Below, one piece after another: positions 22,520 to 32,091 of a DNA stretch of 64,000 bases. The notes beneath the pieces were generated by a model. The model worked only from the letters and a program-made list of their open reading frames with translations, did no database searches and had not been told where the DNA came from. Numbering within the stretch: the stretch's first letter is position 1; the number at the start of each line of letters is the position of its first letter. Source of the DNA: Polynucleobacter meluiroseus (GTDB taxonomy: Bacteria > Pseudomonadota > Gammaproteobacteria > Burkholderiales > Burkholderiaceae); NCBI GenBank assembly GCA_945878885.1, contig CAMCUP010000008.1:18461-82460 (forward strand), read 5' to 3'. The position numbers and the translations under genes were made by a program.

Positions 22520-23407
22520 ATGATTCGTTTACCGAAGCTGTTTAATCGCAATTCCAAGCCCGAGCCCGTCGGTCGGGCCGCTGTCGGCAGTCGCTCGCGA
22601 GCTGCCGCTAAATCGGGTACTTACCAGCGCACATCCCAAACAACTTCTGGCGATGAACTTTCTCTCACTGAAGATCCTGATCGGCAACGCGCTCGCCATC
22701 GTTTAATTGGAGCTGCGGTATTAGTGCTGCTTGCAGTAGTTGGTTTACCTCGTATTTTGGATAGCAAACCTAAAGCGGTTAATAGCGACATTGCCGTCAA
22801 TATTGTGACTAGCTTACCCTTACTTGGCAGCACTAGTAGTAACTTACTAAGTAACCCACCGGTAGCAGAGTCACCAGCAACCAATACACCCGCAGCCGCA
22901 CCCGTACCCCTAGATAAATCGCCCGCCTCTCCACCTCCAGCTATGGGGTCTGCTAATTCACCTTCCGCTGCCGAACTTAAGGCCGAATCAAAAGTCGATG
23001 CGCCAACGTCAAGCACCCCTTCTGCACCCGTTAAAAATTTGGGTTTAAGCGTAGGTGAGGAGGTGATTAAGCCGAGCGCTACTAATCCTAGTAATAAAGC
23101 TACTGTAGCTACACCAAATTCTACCGAGTTAGCAGCCAGTAGTGCTGCAGAAACGCGACCTAACGGCAGTAAGTTTGTAATTCAGATTGGTGCGTTTGCT
23201 TCTGAAGACCGCGTTAAGGGATGGATTAGTAAATTGAAAGAGCAAAAAATTCCTAACTATGTTTTAAATAAAACTGGCGCTGATGGCGCTAAGCTTTATG
23301 TATTACGCGCTGGTCCATTTACCGATAAAGATGCCGCAGAAGCAGCTGAAAAAAAGATTAAGGCTTTAGGTTTAAGCCCGCGTTTAGTTGAAGTAGGTAA
23401 AACTTAA
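22520..23407 (+). CDS. SPOR domain protein (DedD-like)
   Basis: Single TM helix, Pro/Ala/Ser-rich linker, C-terminal FVIQIGAFASEDRVKGWISKLKEQKIPNYV...LYVLRAGPFTDKDAAEAAEKKIKALGL SPOR repeat. Confidence 0.92.
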   Translation: MIRLPKLFNRNSKPEPVGRAAVGSRSRAAAKSGTYQRTSQTTSGDELSLTEDPDRQRARHRLIGAAVLVLLAVVGLPRILDSKPKAVNSDIAVNIVTSLPLLGSTSSNLLSNPPVAESPATNTPAAAPVPLDKSPASPPPAMGSANSPSAAELKAESKVDAPTSSTPSAPVKNLGLSVGEEVIKPSATNPSNKATVATPNSTELAASSAAETRPNGSKFVIQIGAFASEDRVKGWISKLKEQKIPNYVLNKTGADGAKLYVLRAGPFTDKDAAEAAEKKIKALGLSPRLVEVGKT

Positions 23408-23958
23408 TGGAACTACTCGCCTCGTTAAAACTAACCCCAGTTGATTACGTCGTATTTACTGTACTACTTGTTTCGGCATTGGTAGGTGTATCGCGCGGGC
23501 TCTTTAAAGAAGTTTTAGCCTTATTTTCCTGGATCATTGCAGCTTGGGTAGCTTATCACTACAGTGATTACCTGTCATCCGAGTGGCTCTCTACTTTTAA
23601 AATGGATGAGCTCTTGCGTTTAGGACTAAGCTTCCTGATTTTATTTGTTGCTACATTAATTGCCTGTAGTGTACTGGGGGGATTAATTCAAAAATTAATC
23701 TTATCCGTTGGGCTTAGCTTGACTGATCGCTTTTTGGGTTTAATTTTTGGTTTATTACGTGGTGGGGTTGTGGTGGTCATTTTGGCCACCTTAGCAGCCT
23801 TAACCCCGCTAACAAAAACTGCCGATTGGCGCTTAGCTAAAACTCGCCCCAGTCTAGAAGTGGCAACCAGCTTAATTAAAAGTTGGCTACCAGCTGATTG
23901 GGCTAGTCAATTAGGCGCTGTACCAAATCTTGCTTTACCACTCAAAATAGGGAGTTAA
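23407..23958 (+). CDS. cvpA: CvpA family membrane protein
   Basis: DYVVFTVLLVSALVGVSRGLFKEVLALFSWIIAAWVA; directly upstream of purF. Confidence 0.93.
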   Translation: MELLASLKLTPVDYVVFTVLLVSALVGVSRGLFKEVLALFSWIIAAWVAYHYSDYLSSEWLSTFKMDELLRLGLSFLILFVATLIACSVLGGLIQKLILSVGLSLTDRFLGLIFGLLRGGVVVVILATLAALTPLTKTADWRLAKTRPSLEVATSLIKSWLPADWASQLGAVPNLALPLKIGS

Positions 23959-23963
23959 AAGCT

Positions 23964-25499
23964 ATGTGCGGAGTTGTCGGCAGCGTTTCTCACTACCCAG
24001 TGAATCAGCTACTCTATGATGCACTTTTGCTCTTGCAACATCGAGGTCAAGACGCCGCTGGTATTGCCACCATGAATGGCAATTCGTTTGCTATGCATAA
24101 AGCCAATGGCTTGGTGCGTGACGTATTTCGAACGCGCAATATGCGCAGCTTAGTGGGTAATGCCGGCATTGGTCAGGTGCGTTATCCCACTGCAGGCTCT
24201 GTAAGCAATGAAGAAGAAGCGCAACCCTTTTATGTGAGCGCACCCTACGGCATTATTTTGGTTCATAACGGCAATTTAACGAATGCCCCTAGCCTACGTG
24301 TTGAAATGGCATATCGTGACCGGCGCCACATTAATACTAATTCTGATACCGAAGTGCTGCTTAATGTGTTGGCTGACGAATTACAGCGTGAAACCAATAG
24401 CGCCGCCCTAGATGAAGATGCAATGTTTAAGGCAGTAAGTAGCCTATCGCATCGTATTAAAGGCTCTTATGCTGTTATTTCGATGATTGCAGGTTATGGT
24501 TTATTGGCCTTTCGTGATCCCTTTGGCATTCGCCCCCTATGTATTGGTCGGCTCGATACCCCCGACGGGCCTGAATGGCTGCTGGCATCTGAGTCGGTTG
24601 CTTTAGAGGGATTAGGCTTTACTTTCGTGCGCGATGTCAATCCTGGCGAAGCAATTTATATTGATCTTGACGGAAATTTCTCTTGCCGCCAGTATGCAGA
24701 GGCGCGCCTAGTGCCTTGTATTTTTGAATATGTTTATATGGCGCGACCCGATTCAACCATTGACGGTGTTACTGTGTATAACGTTCGTATGCGTATGGGT
24801 GATTACTTAGCAGAAAAAATTCGGTCAGCAACTGACGTTAGTAAAATTGACGTGGTCATGCCGATTCCCGATTCAAGCCGGCCTGCTGCTATGCAAGTCG
24901 CCAAGCGCTTAGGTATTGCGTATCGCGAAGGCTTTTTTAAGAATCGATATATTGGGCGAACCTTTATCATGCCTGGTCAAGAGGTCAGAAAAAAATCTGT
25001 ACGACAAAAATTGAATGCTATGCGCGTTGAATTTAAAGATAAAACTGTTTTAATTGTTGACGATTCAATTGTGCGGGGAACTACTTCCTATGAAATTGTA
25101 CAAATGGCTCGTGAAGCGGGCGCTAAAAAAGTAATTTTTGCCTCGGCCGCGCCACCCGTTCGCTTTCCTAATGTCTACGGAATTGATATGCCAACTCGTA
25201 GCGAATTAGTTGCTTACGGCCGAACTGATGAAGAAATTAATCGTCTCATTGGGGCTGATCAATTAATTTATCAAGACGTTGAAGATATGAAACAAGCTGT
25301 GCGGGACATAAATCCCAATTTAAAAGAATTTGAAGCCTCATGTTTTGATGGCCATTATGTTACCGGCGATATCACTGAGTCTTATCTCGATGCTCTTGAA
25401 GCTGCCCGTAATTCTGAGTCGGCTCAGGCTGATCGTCAAAAAGACCCTAGCGATTTTGCGCGCTCACAATTACACCTTCATTTAGCCACTGAAGATTAA
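23964..25499 (+). CDS. purF: Amidophosphoribosyltransferase
   Basis: MCGVVGSVS N-terminal nucleophile Cys, LLLQHRGQDAAGIAT, VLIVDDSIVRGTTSYEIVQMAREAGAKKV. Confidence 0.98.
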   Translation: MCGVVGSVSHYPVNQLLYDALLLLQHRGQDAAGIATMNGNSFAMHKANGLVRDVFRTRNMRSLVGNAGIGQVRYPTAGSVSNEEEAQPFYVSAPYGIILVHNGNLTNAPSLRVEMAYRDRRHINTNSDTEVLLNVLADELQRETNSAALDEDAMFKAVSSLSHRIKGSYAVISMIAGYGLLAFRDPFGIRPLCIGRLDTPDGPEWLLASESVALEGLGFTFVRDVNPGEAIYIDLDGNFSCRQYAEARLVPCIFEYVYMARPDSTIDGVTVYNVRMRMGDYLAEKIRSATDVSKIDVVMPIPDSSRPAAMQVAKRLGIAYREGFFKNRYIGRTFIMPGQEVRKKSVRQKLNAMRVEFKDKTVLIVDDSIVRGTTSYEIVQMAREAGAKKVIFASAAPPVRFPNVYGIDMPTRSELVAYGRTDEEINRLIGADQLIYQDVEDMKQAVRDINPNLKEFEASCFDGHYVTGDITESYLDALEAARNSESAQADRQKDPSDFARSQLHLHLATED

Positions 25500-25503
25500 T
25501 GCA

Positions 25504-26784
25504 ATGACTCGTAAGCCCAACCATCTGCCGCAAGCCACTAAGTCCAGTAAACTCGGTAAGCCCATTAAGCCTATTAAGTCCACCAAGCGCTTGCCACTTA
25601 ATCTCTCAAAACTTTGCCAAGAAACGATTGCTGTGCGTGCGGGCACTCGACGTACTGCGGAATTTCAAGAGCACTCTGAAGCCTTATTTTTAACTTCTAG
25701 CTATTGTTTTAATAGTGCTGCTGAAGCTGAAGCAGGTTTCGCGAATGCAGAAGATGGTTTTATTTATTCCCGCTTTACCAACCCTACGGTGAGCATGTTT
25801 CAAGATCGCTTAGCTGCCTTAGAGGGTGGTGAGGCATGTATTGCAACTGCATCTGGCATGGCAGCTATCTTGAGTACCGCAATGGCCCATTTAAAAGCCG
25901 GTGATCACGTGGTGTGTTCACGATCTGTATTTGGCGCCACTATTCAATTATTTTCGACCATTTTGGGGCGTTTTGGCATTACGACAACGTATGTTGATGT
26001 CGGCGATAGTAAAGCATGGCAAGCGACAGCGCAGCCCAATACTCGTATGTTTTATTTAGAAACGCCCTCTAATCCATTAACTGAACTAGCCGATATTGCA
26101 GCAATCGCAAAAATAGCCAAACAAGTAAAAGCTTTATTTGTTGTTGATAACTGTTTTTGTACGCCTGCATTACAGCAACCTCTTCAACTGGGCGCCGATG
26201 TAGTAATTCATTCTGCGACAAAATATTTAGACGGGCAGGGCCGAGTTTTAGGTGGCGCAATTGTGGGTAATAAATCTTTCATTATGGGCAAAGTGTTTCC
26301 CTATGTGCGTACTGCAGGCCCCACGCTCTCAGCCTTTAATGCGTGGATTTTTTTAAAGGGTCTAGAGACGCTTGATTTACGTATGAAGCAGCAAAGTAGT
26401 AATGCCTTAGCCTTAGCAAAGTGGCTAGAACAACAAAGTACGATTGAGCATGTTTTTCATCCCGGCTTGCAATCTCATCCGCAATATGCCTTAGCCCGCC
26501 GTCAACAAAAAGCAGGTGGGGCAATCGTCTCATTTATTTTAAAGGGTGGTAAAAAAGCTGCTTTTCGTTTGATTGATCAAACCCGTTTATGTTCGATTAC
26601 AGCTAATTTAGGCGATACCAGAACCACTATTACCCATCCCGCTACTACCACCCATGGACGTATTGCGCCCGAAGCACGTAAGGCAGCAGGTATTAGTGAT
26701 GGCTTAGTACGAGTAGCCGTTGGTCTTGAAAATATTGATGATCTAATTGCTGATTTCAAGCTTGCACTGAGCAAGAAGACTTAG
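25504..26784 (+). CDS. metZ: O-succinylhomoserine sulfhydrylase
   Basis: Cys/Met metabolism PLP family: AVRAGTRRTAEFQEHSEALFLTSSY, YSRFTNPTVSMFQDRLAALEGGEACIATASGMAAI, HSATKYLDGQGRVLGGA. Confidence 0.93.
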   Translation: MTRKPNHLPQATKSSKLGKPIKPIKSTKRLPLNLSKLCQETIAVRAGTRRTAEFQEHSEALFLTSSYCFNSAAEAEAGFANAEDGFIYSRFTNPTVSMFQDRLAALEGGEACIATASGMAAILSTAMAHLKAGDHVVCSRSVFGATIQLFSTILGRFGITTTYVDVGDSKAWQATAQPNTRMFYLETPSNPLTELADIAAIAKIAKQVKALFVVDNCFCTPALQQPLQLGADVVIHSATKYLDGQGRVLGGAIVGNKSFIMGKVFPYVRTAGPTLSAFNAWIFLKGLETLDLRMKQQSSNALALAKWLEQQSTIEHVFHPGLQSHPQYALARRQQKAGGAIVSFILKGGKKAAFRLIDQTRLCSITANLGDTRTTITHPATTTHGRIAPEARKAAGISDGLVRVAVGLENIDDLIADFKLALSKKT

Positions 26785-26910
26785 TTACTAAGTCACTAAT
26801 TTACTAATTTATTAAGCCCTTTAGTCATTGGGGCAAGTCTTTAAGCAGGCAAGCCTATCCTTGCAACAAGAAGGTCTAGTTAACTTAGCCTGAAGTCGGG
26901 AAATTGAGCC

Positions 26911-28038
26911 TTATTGCAATAAGCGACGCGGATCATTAATAGGTCGTAGGGGCATGATATGAATTTTATGGGCATCAAACTCTAAGTAGGCAGTGCTACC
27001 AAGTTTAATTTTTAGACGTTTTATTTCTGCTGCTGATGCTTCCCACACTAAAGACTCCTTAGCTCTGCCGATACTAAAACGGACCACGGCAATTTGACCT
27101 AATGAGCTAAGGTGTTCAACCTGGGCAGGCAAGAAGTGGTCAGCAGCCTGGCTATGAACAGTTAAGCCATCTTGTGGAACAACCCAAGCAACTGGGCTAG
27201 CGGGGGGAATTTTGCCCTTATCTAACACTTCAAAATGACAGTCGTTATCTTGCCAGTCTAAGCGCCCAGCATTAAAAATACCTTGAAATACATTTGGAAT
27301 GCCTACTAATTCCGCTACTCTTGAGTTGCGGGGCTTTTGAAATAGCTCATTGGGAGCCGAAGTTTGCAAGCCAATACCATGATCAATGACGGTAATGCTG
27401 TCGGCCAATAAATTGGCTTCACGCAAATCGTGGGTAACTAAAATAATTGGAATTGCTAAATCTTCACGTAATTCCGCCAAAATTCGATACAGGTTTTGGC
27501 GTGTGGGGTTATCAATTGCAGAAAATGGTTCATCTAACAGCAGTACTTGAGGATTTCTTGCTAAAGCGCGGGCAAGGGCAACGCGTTGCTGTTGACCTCC
27601 TGACAACTGACTCGGTAAACGGTCAGCGAATTCACTCATAGCCATCCGCTTTAACCATTCATGCGATTGTGCAAGGCGATCAACTTTTGAAAGGCCACTA
27701 TTTTCTAAAGCAATAGCGACATTATGAAGTGCAGAGAGGTGTGGAAAGAGTGCGTACTGCTGAAATAAAAAACCACATGAGCGTTCGGCTGGCGATAAAT
27801 TTATTGCCACCTGATTTGCTTGTAAAGCTGAAAACCAGACTTTATCGGCGCACTCAATTAAGCCTAACTCGGGTTGATGTAAGCCTGCTATAGCGCGAAG
27901 GATGGTTGTCTTACCGCTACCAGACGGACCAACTAACGCATGTAATTCGCCTGCCGCACAACTTAGATTGATTTCTAAGGGAATGGTTGGGTGATAGAAA
28001 TTACCATGTGATTCGCTTTTGATTCGAACTTTAAGCAT
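26911..28038 (-). CDS. modC: Molybdate ABC transporter ATP-binding protein
   Basis: Walker A GPSGSGKTTIL, signature LSGGQQQRVALARALARNPQVLLLDEPFSAID, C-terminal TOBE-like region. Start MLKVRIKSE at 28038 overlaps the modB end by 8 bp. Confidence 0.88.
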   Translation of the reverse strand: MLKVRIKSESHGNFYHPTIPLEINLSCAAGELHALVGPSGSGKTTILRAIAGLHQPELGLIECADKVWFSALQANQVAINLSPAERSCGFLFQQYALFPHLSALHNVAIALENSGLSKVDRLAQSHEWLKRMAMSEFADRLPSQLSGGQQQRVALARALARNPQVLLLDEPFSAIDNPTRQNLYRILAELREDLAIPIILVTHDLREANLLADSITVIDHGIGLQTSAPNELFQKPRNSRVAELVGIPNVFQGIFNAGRLDWQDNDCHFEVLDKGKIPPASPVAWVVPQDGLTVHSQAADHFLPAQVEHLSSLGQIAVVRFSIGRAKESLVWEASAAEIKRLKIKLGSTAYLEFDAHKIHIMPLRPINDPRRLLQ

Positions 28039-28699
28039 TAGCTGCCCACCGCTGGCGAGCAATTCGATTAGAGCTGGAGCCAAAAAACCCATAAGAAATG
28101 GCAATGGCACATAAGGAAATGCCTAATAATAATAAAGACAGCATGCCAGCCCCTTGGGTATTAAAACTTTGGACTTGGTCGTAAATTGCAATTGAGGCGG
28201 TTTTGGTTTTGCCTGGAATTGCCCCACCAATCATGAGGATGACACCAAATTCTCCTAAAGTATGTGCAAACGTTAGGACTGCAGCACTCAGCACACCACG
28301 CCAGGCAAGGGGTAGGTTGATGCGATAAAAAATTTGCCAAGGTTTTAAGCCACAAACTTGGGCAGCCTCTTGTAGAGTTGGCGGAATCGCTTCAAATGCG
28401 CGTTGAATGGGCTGAATTGCAAAAGGTAGATTAACAATTAACGAGGCAATGAGGATGCCTAAAAAGGAAAAAACCAAAGGCTCACCAAATAAAGTTTTAC
28501 CGCTAAAGCCAACCAATAAGTAATAACCCAAGACTGTGGGGGGGAGGACCAAGGGAAGGGCCAGGAGAGCTTCAAGCCATGGCTTCCATTTGCCAGCGCT
28601 GACTAAATGGTGGGCGAGCCAAATACCAAAAGGCAAAATAATCAATAAGGTGCAGGCAGCAAGTTGCAGCGACAAGAAGATGGCTTGGGTATCGATCAT
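28031..28699 (-). CDS. modB: Molybdate ABC transporter permease
   Basis: ALPLVLPPTVLGYYLLVGFS, FAHTLGEFGVILMIGGAIPGKTKTASIAIYDQVQ are ModB hallmarks. ATG at 28699 preferred over TTG at 28711. Confidence 0.93.
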   Translation of the reverse strand: MIDTQAIFLSLQLAACTLLIILPFGIWLAHHLVSAGKWKPWLEALLALPLVLPPTVLGYYLLVGFSGKTLFGEPLVFSFLGILIASLIVNLPFAIQPIQRAFEAIPPTLQEAAQVCGLKPWQIFYRINLPLAWRGVLSAAVLTFAHTLGEFGVILMIGGAIPGKTKTASIAIYDQVQSFNTQGAGMLSLLLLGISLCAIAISYGFFGSSSNRIARQRWAANA

Positions 28700-28869
28700 G
28701 AGTATTAACAACTATATTAGCTTATAGCTAGGCATTTTATGGGGCCTCGCCAGCTTAGGGGGTCTTAGCGAGCTTGGGCACTATTTAAATTAGCAAAATG
28801 AAGATTAGGGTTTATACTTATTTTATAAAAAGATATTATATTTAATTTTAAACTAATTTTTATTTATCT

Positions 28870-28875
28870 TATAAT
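28870..28875 (+). promoter_or_regulatory. Candidate -10 element (TATAAT) upstream of the ArsR-type gene
   Basis: Perfect TATAAT in the AT-rich modB/arsR divergent region, about 95 nt upstream of the ATG at 28971. Nearby AAGATA (28830-28835) and TATCTT (28865-28870) half-sites. Confidence 0.35.
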
Positions 28876-28970
28876 CGTCAGATTAAAATAAGTTACACAT
28901 TCGATTTAGGAAAAGTAGCTAGCTAGTAGAAAAATATGCAGTAACGAGAGAGAAAATATTTAAATTCAAG

Positions 28971-29288
28971 ATGACTAAAGCTCAGCAAAAGATTGATTTA
29001 AAGAAAATGCGCACTTCTGCAGATAGCGCTTGTAAATTAATGAAAATACTTTCTAACCGAAATCGGTTAATGCTCTTGTGTGAAATTAGTCAAGGTGAAA
29101 AATGTGTAGGTGATTTAGAGCTTGATCTGGGTATTCTGCAACCCACTTTATCACAGCAATTAACGATTTTACGTACCCAAAAAATAGTTAAGGCTAGGCG
29201 CAGTGGTAAACAAATTTACTATTCCTTAGCAAGCCCCATTGCAGTTGCTGTAATGGAATTGCTGTATCAGCACTATTGTAAAAAATAA
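28971..29288 (+). CDS. ArsR/SmtB-type regulator, persulfide-sensor-like (SoxR/BigR/SqrR-like)
   Basis: wHTH ILSNRNRLMLLCEISQGEKCVGDLELDLGILQPTLSQQLTILRTQKIVKARRSGKQIYYSLA...LYQHYCKK. Cys37 and Cys103 are placed as in SqrR/BigR. Confidence 0.88.
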   Translation: MTKAQQKIDLKKMRTSADSACKLMKILSNRNRLMLLCEISQGEKCVGDLELDLGILQPTLSQQLTILRTQKIVKARRSGKQIYYSLASPIAVAVMELLYQHYCKK

Positions 29289-29300
29289 CTAGGAGTTTAT

Positions 29301-29492
29301 ATGCCATGTAATGTGACTAATCTAGATCGGTATTTGCGTATTTTGGTCGGCGCGGTTTTAATTATCTTGGCGGTAATGGGGGTAATTGGCATGTGGGGCT
29401 GGATCGGCATTGTGCCGCTTGCAACTGGAATTTTTCGCTATTGCCCAGCCTATACCTTGCTGGGTATCGGTGGCAATAAATCTGCGAAATAA
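29301..29492 (+). CDS. DUF2892 (YgaP-like) small membrane protein
   Basis: MPCNVTNLDRYLRILVGAVLIILAVMGVIGMWGWIGIVPLATGIFRYCPAYTLLG. Confidence 0.9.
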   Translation: MPCNVTNLDRYLRILVGAVLIILAVMGVIGMWGWIGIVPLATGIFRYCPAYTLLGIGGNKSAK

Positions 29493-29527
29493 ATTCTCTT
29501 AAGCAAATTTAAATAAGTATTTAATTT

Positions 29528-30898
29528 ATGTCAACGAAAGATAGTAAGATTCGTTCGCAAATACGTCTGGCCCCAGAGGGTTTTTTGGAGCCTGGCACAA
29601 TTGCAGAAATTAATCAATTCGGCTTAGATAAAAAGCGCCGTAGTTTTTTGCAGCAAGGTCTAGTTGCAGCGACAAGTGGTGCGCTTGGTAGTGCGGCTGC
29701 CGGTTTATCTACAAATGTTTTTGGGGCGGCTGACGGTGACCCCGCAATCTTAGAGAAACAAGTATGGCAAACCACCCTAGGAAAAAATGTTGCGACTATG
29801 CCCTATGGCACGCCATCAATTTATGAGGCCAATTTAATTCGGCGTGAATCTCCTGGGCTAACTCGCGTCTCGGCGGCATCGGTGGCCTTTACGCCTTTAC
29901 AAGGGCTGTTTGGCATCATTACGCCAAATGGCTTGCACTTTGAGCGACAACATCAGGGCTGGTACAACATTGATCCTAATGTCCATCGTCTAATGGTTAA
30001 TGGTTTAGTAAAAAATAGTCGTGTGTTTACGATGAGTGATTTAATGCGCCTGCCCTCAGTCTCACGCATTCACTTTATAGAGTGTGGCGCAAATACTGGC
30101 TTAGAGTGGGGCAATGTCGCAGTGCCTACAGTGCAATATACCCATGGCATGCTGTCTTGCTGTGAGTTTACTGGTGTGCCACTCAGCCTTGTGTTAGATG
30201 AGTGTGGGGCTGATTTAAAAAAAGGTAAATATCTATTGGCTGAAGGTGGGGATGGCTCTGGTATGACGCGTACTATTAATTTAGATAGCGCACTGAAAGA
30301 TAGCATTGTCGCCTGGGGAATGAATGGTGAAATGTTACGCCCTGAAAATGGCTTTCCATTGCGTTTAGTTGTGCCGGGCGTGCAGGGGGTTAGTTGGGTT
30401 AAATGGCTACGACGGCTCGAGGTTGGTGATATGCGCTATGGCACCAAAGATGAAGCAGTGCATTACAACGATTTAATGCCCGATGGGTTGGCGCGCCAAT
30501 ACACTTCAATTCAAGAATGTAAGTCGGTCATCACCACTCCATCTGGCGGCCAACAATTATTGGAAAAGGGCTTTTATAACGTAACTGGCTTAGCGTGGTC
30601 TGGTCGTGGCAAGATTAAACGGGTTGATGTTTCGGTTGATGGGGGCAATAACTGGCGTTCAGCAAGACTAGAAACGCCGGTTCTAACAAAGGCCTTGACG
30701 CGCTTTAATATCGATTGGACTTGGGATGGCTCACCCGCTATCTTGCTTTCACGGGCCATCGATGAAACGGGTTATGTACAACCTACTATCAAAATGCTAC
30801 GTGATGTGAGGGGTACTCGTTCAATCTATCATAACAATGCAATTCAGGCTTGGAAAATTGATAGCAATGGTGAGGTGAGTAATGTTCAGGTTGGCTAA
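29528..30898 (+). CDS. soxC: Sulfite dehydrogenase SoxC (Mo-cofactor subunit)
   Basis: Twin-Arg-like signal KKRRSFLQQGLVAA; HFIECGANTGLEWG Moco cysteine; VVPGVQGVSWVKWLRRLEV; followed by soxD. Confidence 0.94.
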   Translation: MSTKDSKIRSQIRLAPEGFLEPGTIAEINQFGLDKKRRSFLQQGLVAATSGALGSAAAGLSTNVFGAADGDPAILEKQVWQTTLGKNVATMPYGTPSIYEANLIRRESPGLTRVSAASVAFTPLQGLFGIITPNGLHFERQHQGWYNIDPNVHRLMVNGLVKNSRVFTMSDLMRLPSVSRIHFIECGANTGLEWGNVAVPTVQYTHGMLSCCEFTGVPLSLVLDECGADLKKGKYLLAEGGDGSGMTRTINLDSALKDSIVAWGMNGEMLRPENGFPLRLVVPGVQGVSWVKWLRRLEVGDMRYGTKDEAVHYNDLMPDGLARQYTSIQECKSVITTPSGGQQLLEKGFYNVTGLAWSGRGKIKRVDVSVDGGNNWRSARLETPVLTKALTRFNIDWTWDGSPAILLSRAIDETGYVQPTIKMLRDVRGTRSIYHNNAIQAWKIDSNGEVSNVQVG

Positions 30899-32018
30899 GG
30901 TTTTTCGGCGCACTGCTTGCTGCAAAATATTGCAAGTTTTATGGCTTGGATTAGCAGTGGTTATTACTGTGCCTAGTTATGCTCAAAACGCCGCGCAAAC
31001 TTCTTTACCAGTAACTTCTAATAGCTTGCCACATTATCAAGGCATCAGTAGACTTGCAACCCCCGCTGAGGTGAGCGCATGGGATATTGATGTACGCCCC
31101 GATTTTCAAGGGTTGCCCAAAGGTTCGGGTTCTGTTACACAAGGTCAAGTGCTATGGGAGGCTAAATGCACTAGTTGTCATGGCACCTTTGGTGAATCGA
31201 ATGAAATTTTTACTCCTATCGTGGGCGGAACAACCCAGGCGGATGTGAAGTCGGGGCGGGTTGCTGCGCTAAACGACAATAAGCAGCCGCAGCGCACCAC
31301 CTTAATGAGGGTATCAAACTTATCTTCGCTTTGGGATTATATTTATCGGGCAATGCCATGGAATGCGCCTCGAACCCTATCGAGTGATGATACTTTTGCT
31401 TTGCTTGCTTACATCCTTTCTTTGGCTGAAGTAGTTCCCGATAACTTTATTTTAAGCAATACAAACATTGCTGAAGTACAAAATAAAATGCCAAATCGAA
31501 ATGGCATGACCTTAAATCATGGCCTATGGGATGTGCGCGGCAAGCCAGATATTCAATCTAAAGCGTGTCTAAATAATTGTGTGGCTTTTGTGCAAATTGG
31601 CTCAAGCTTGCCCGACTATGCGCGTAATGCACATGGTAATTTAGCCGAGCAAAATCGTGAATACGGCCCCTATCGTGGGGTCAACACCACCAAGCCTCCG
31701 TTAACGCAATTACCTCTCCAAATTGCTGCAAATCCTATTGTGGTCAGTGTAATTGCCGCTAAAATGACCGGACCAAAATTACTTTTTAAAGATAGTAATT
31801 GTTCTGCATGTCATGCCGAACATAGTAAGCTGGTGGGGCCTTCAATTACTGATGTAGCGACTAAATATCGTGGTCAGGTAGGCGCTGAGGCTAAACTAGT
31901 GACAAAAGTAAAGCAAGGTGGGTCGGGAGTCTGGGGGCCAATACCAATGCCGCCATACCCCGATTTATCTAATAAAGATTTACAGGTTTTAGTTCATTGG
32001 ATGTTGACCGGGGAATAA
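30882..32018 (+). CDS. soxD: Diheme cytochrome c subunit SoxD
   Basis: Signal peptide; two CXXCH motifs (CTSCH and CSACH); overlaps the soxC end by 17 bp. Confidence 0.92.
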   Translation: MFRLAKVFRRTACCKILQVLWLGLAVVITVPSYAQNAAQTSLPVTSNSLPHYQGISRLATPAEVSAWDIDVRPDFQGLPKGSGSVTQGQVLWEAKCTSCHGTFGESNEIFTPIVGGTTQADVKSGRVAALNDNKQPQRTTLMRVSNLSSLWDYIYRAMPWNAPRTLSSDDTFALLAYILSLAEVVPDNFILSNTNIAEVQNKMPNRNGMTLNHGLWDVRGKPDIQSKACLNNCVAFVQIGSSLPDYARNAHGNLAEQNREYGPYRGVNTTKPPLTQLPLQIAANPIVVSVIAAKMTGPKLLFKDSNCSACHAEHSKLVGPSITDVATKYRGQVGAEAKLVTKVKQGGSGVWGPIPMPPYPDLSNKDLQVLVHWMLTGE

Positions 32019-32091
32019 ACTTCCCTGTAGTGGCCAGCAGTTGTTATGATTTATCTATATAAGTTGTTCGAGTTTGACTTAAGGAGTGTTT

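Noticed and set aside
22621-23016. 131-aa minus-strand ORF
   Set aside because: Antisense to the Pro/Ala/Ser-rich linker of the SPOR protein; low-complexity composition mirrors the coding strand.
26785-26910. Repeats ACTAAGTCACTAATTTACTAATTTATTAAG after metZ as a structured element or CRISPR-like array
   Set aside because: Short, degenerate AT-rich repeats with no spacer organisation; no convincing terminator hairpin.
31997-32026. GGGAA-TAAAC-TTCCC inverted repeat at the soxD stop as a terminator
   Set aside because: Stem is only 5 bp, overlaps the stop codon and is not followed by a T run; soxY follows closely on the same strand.
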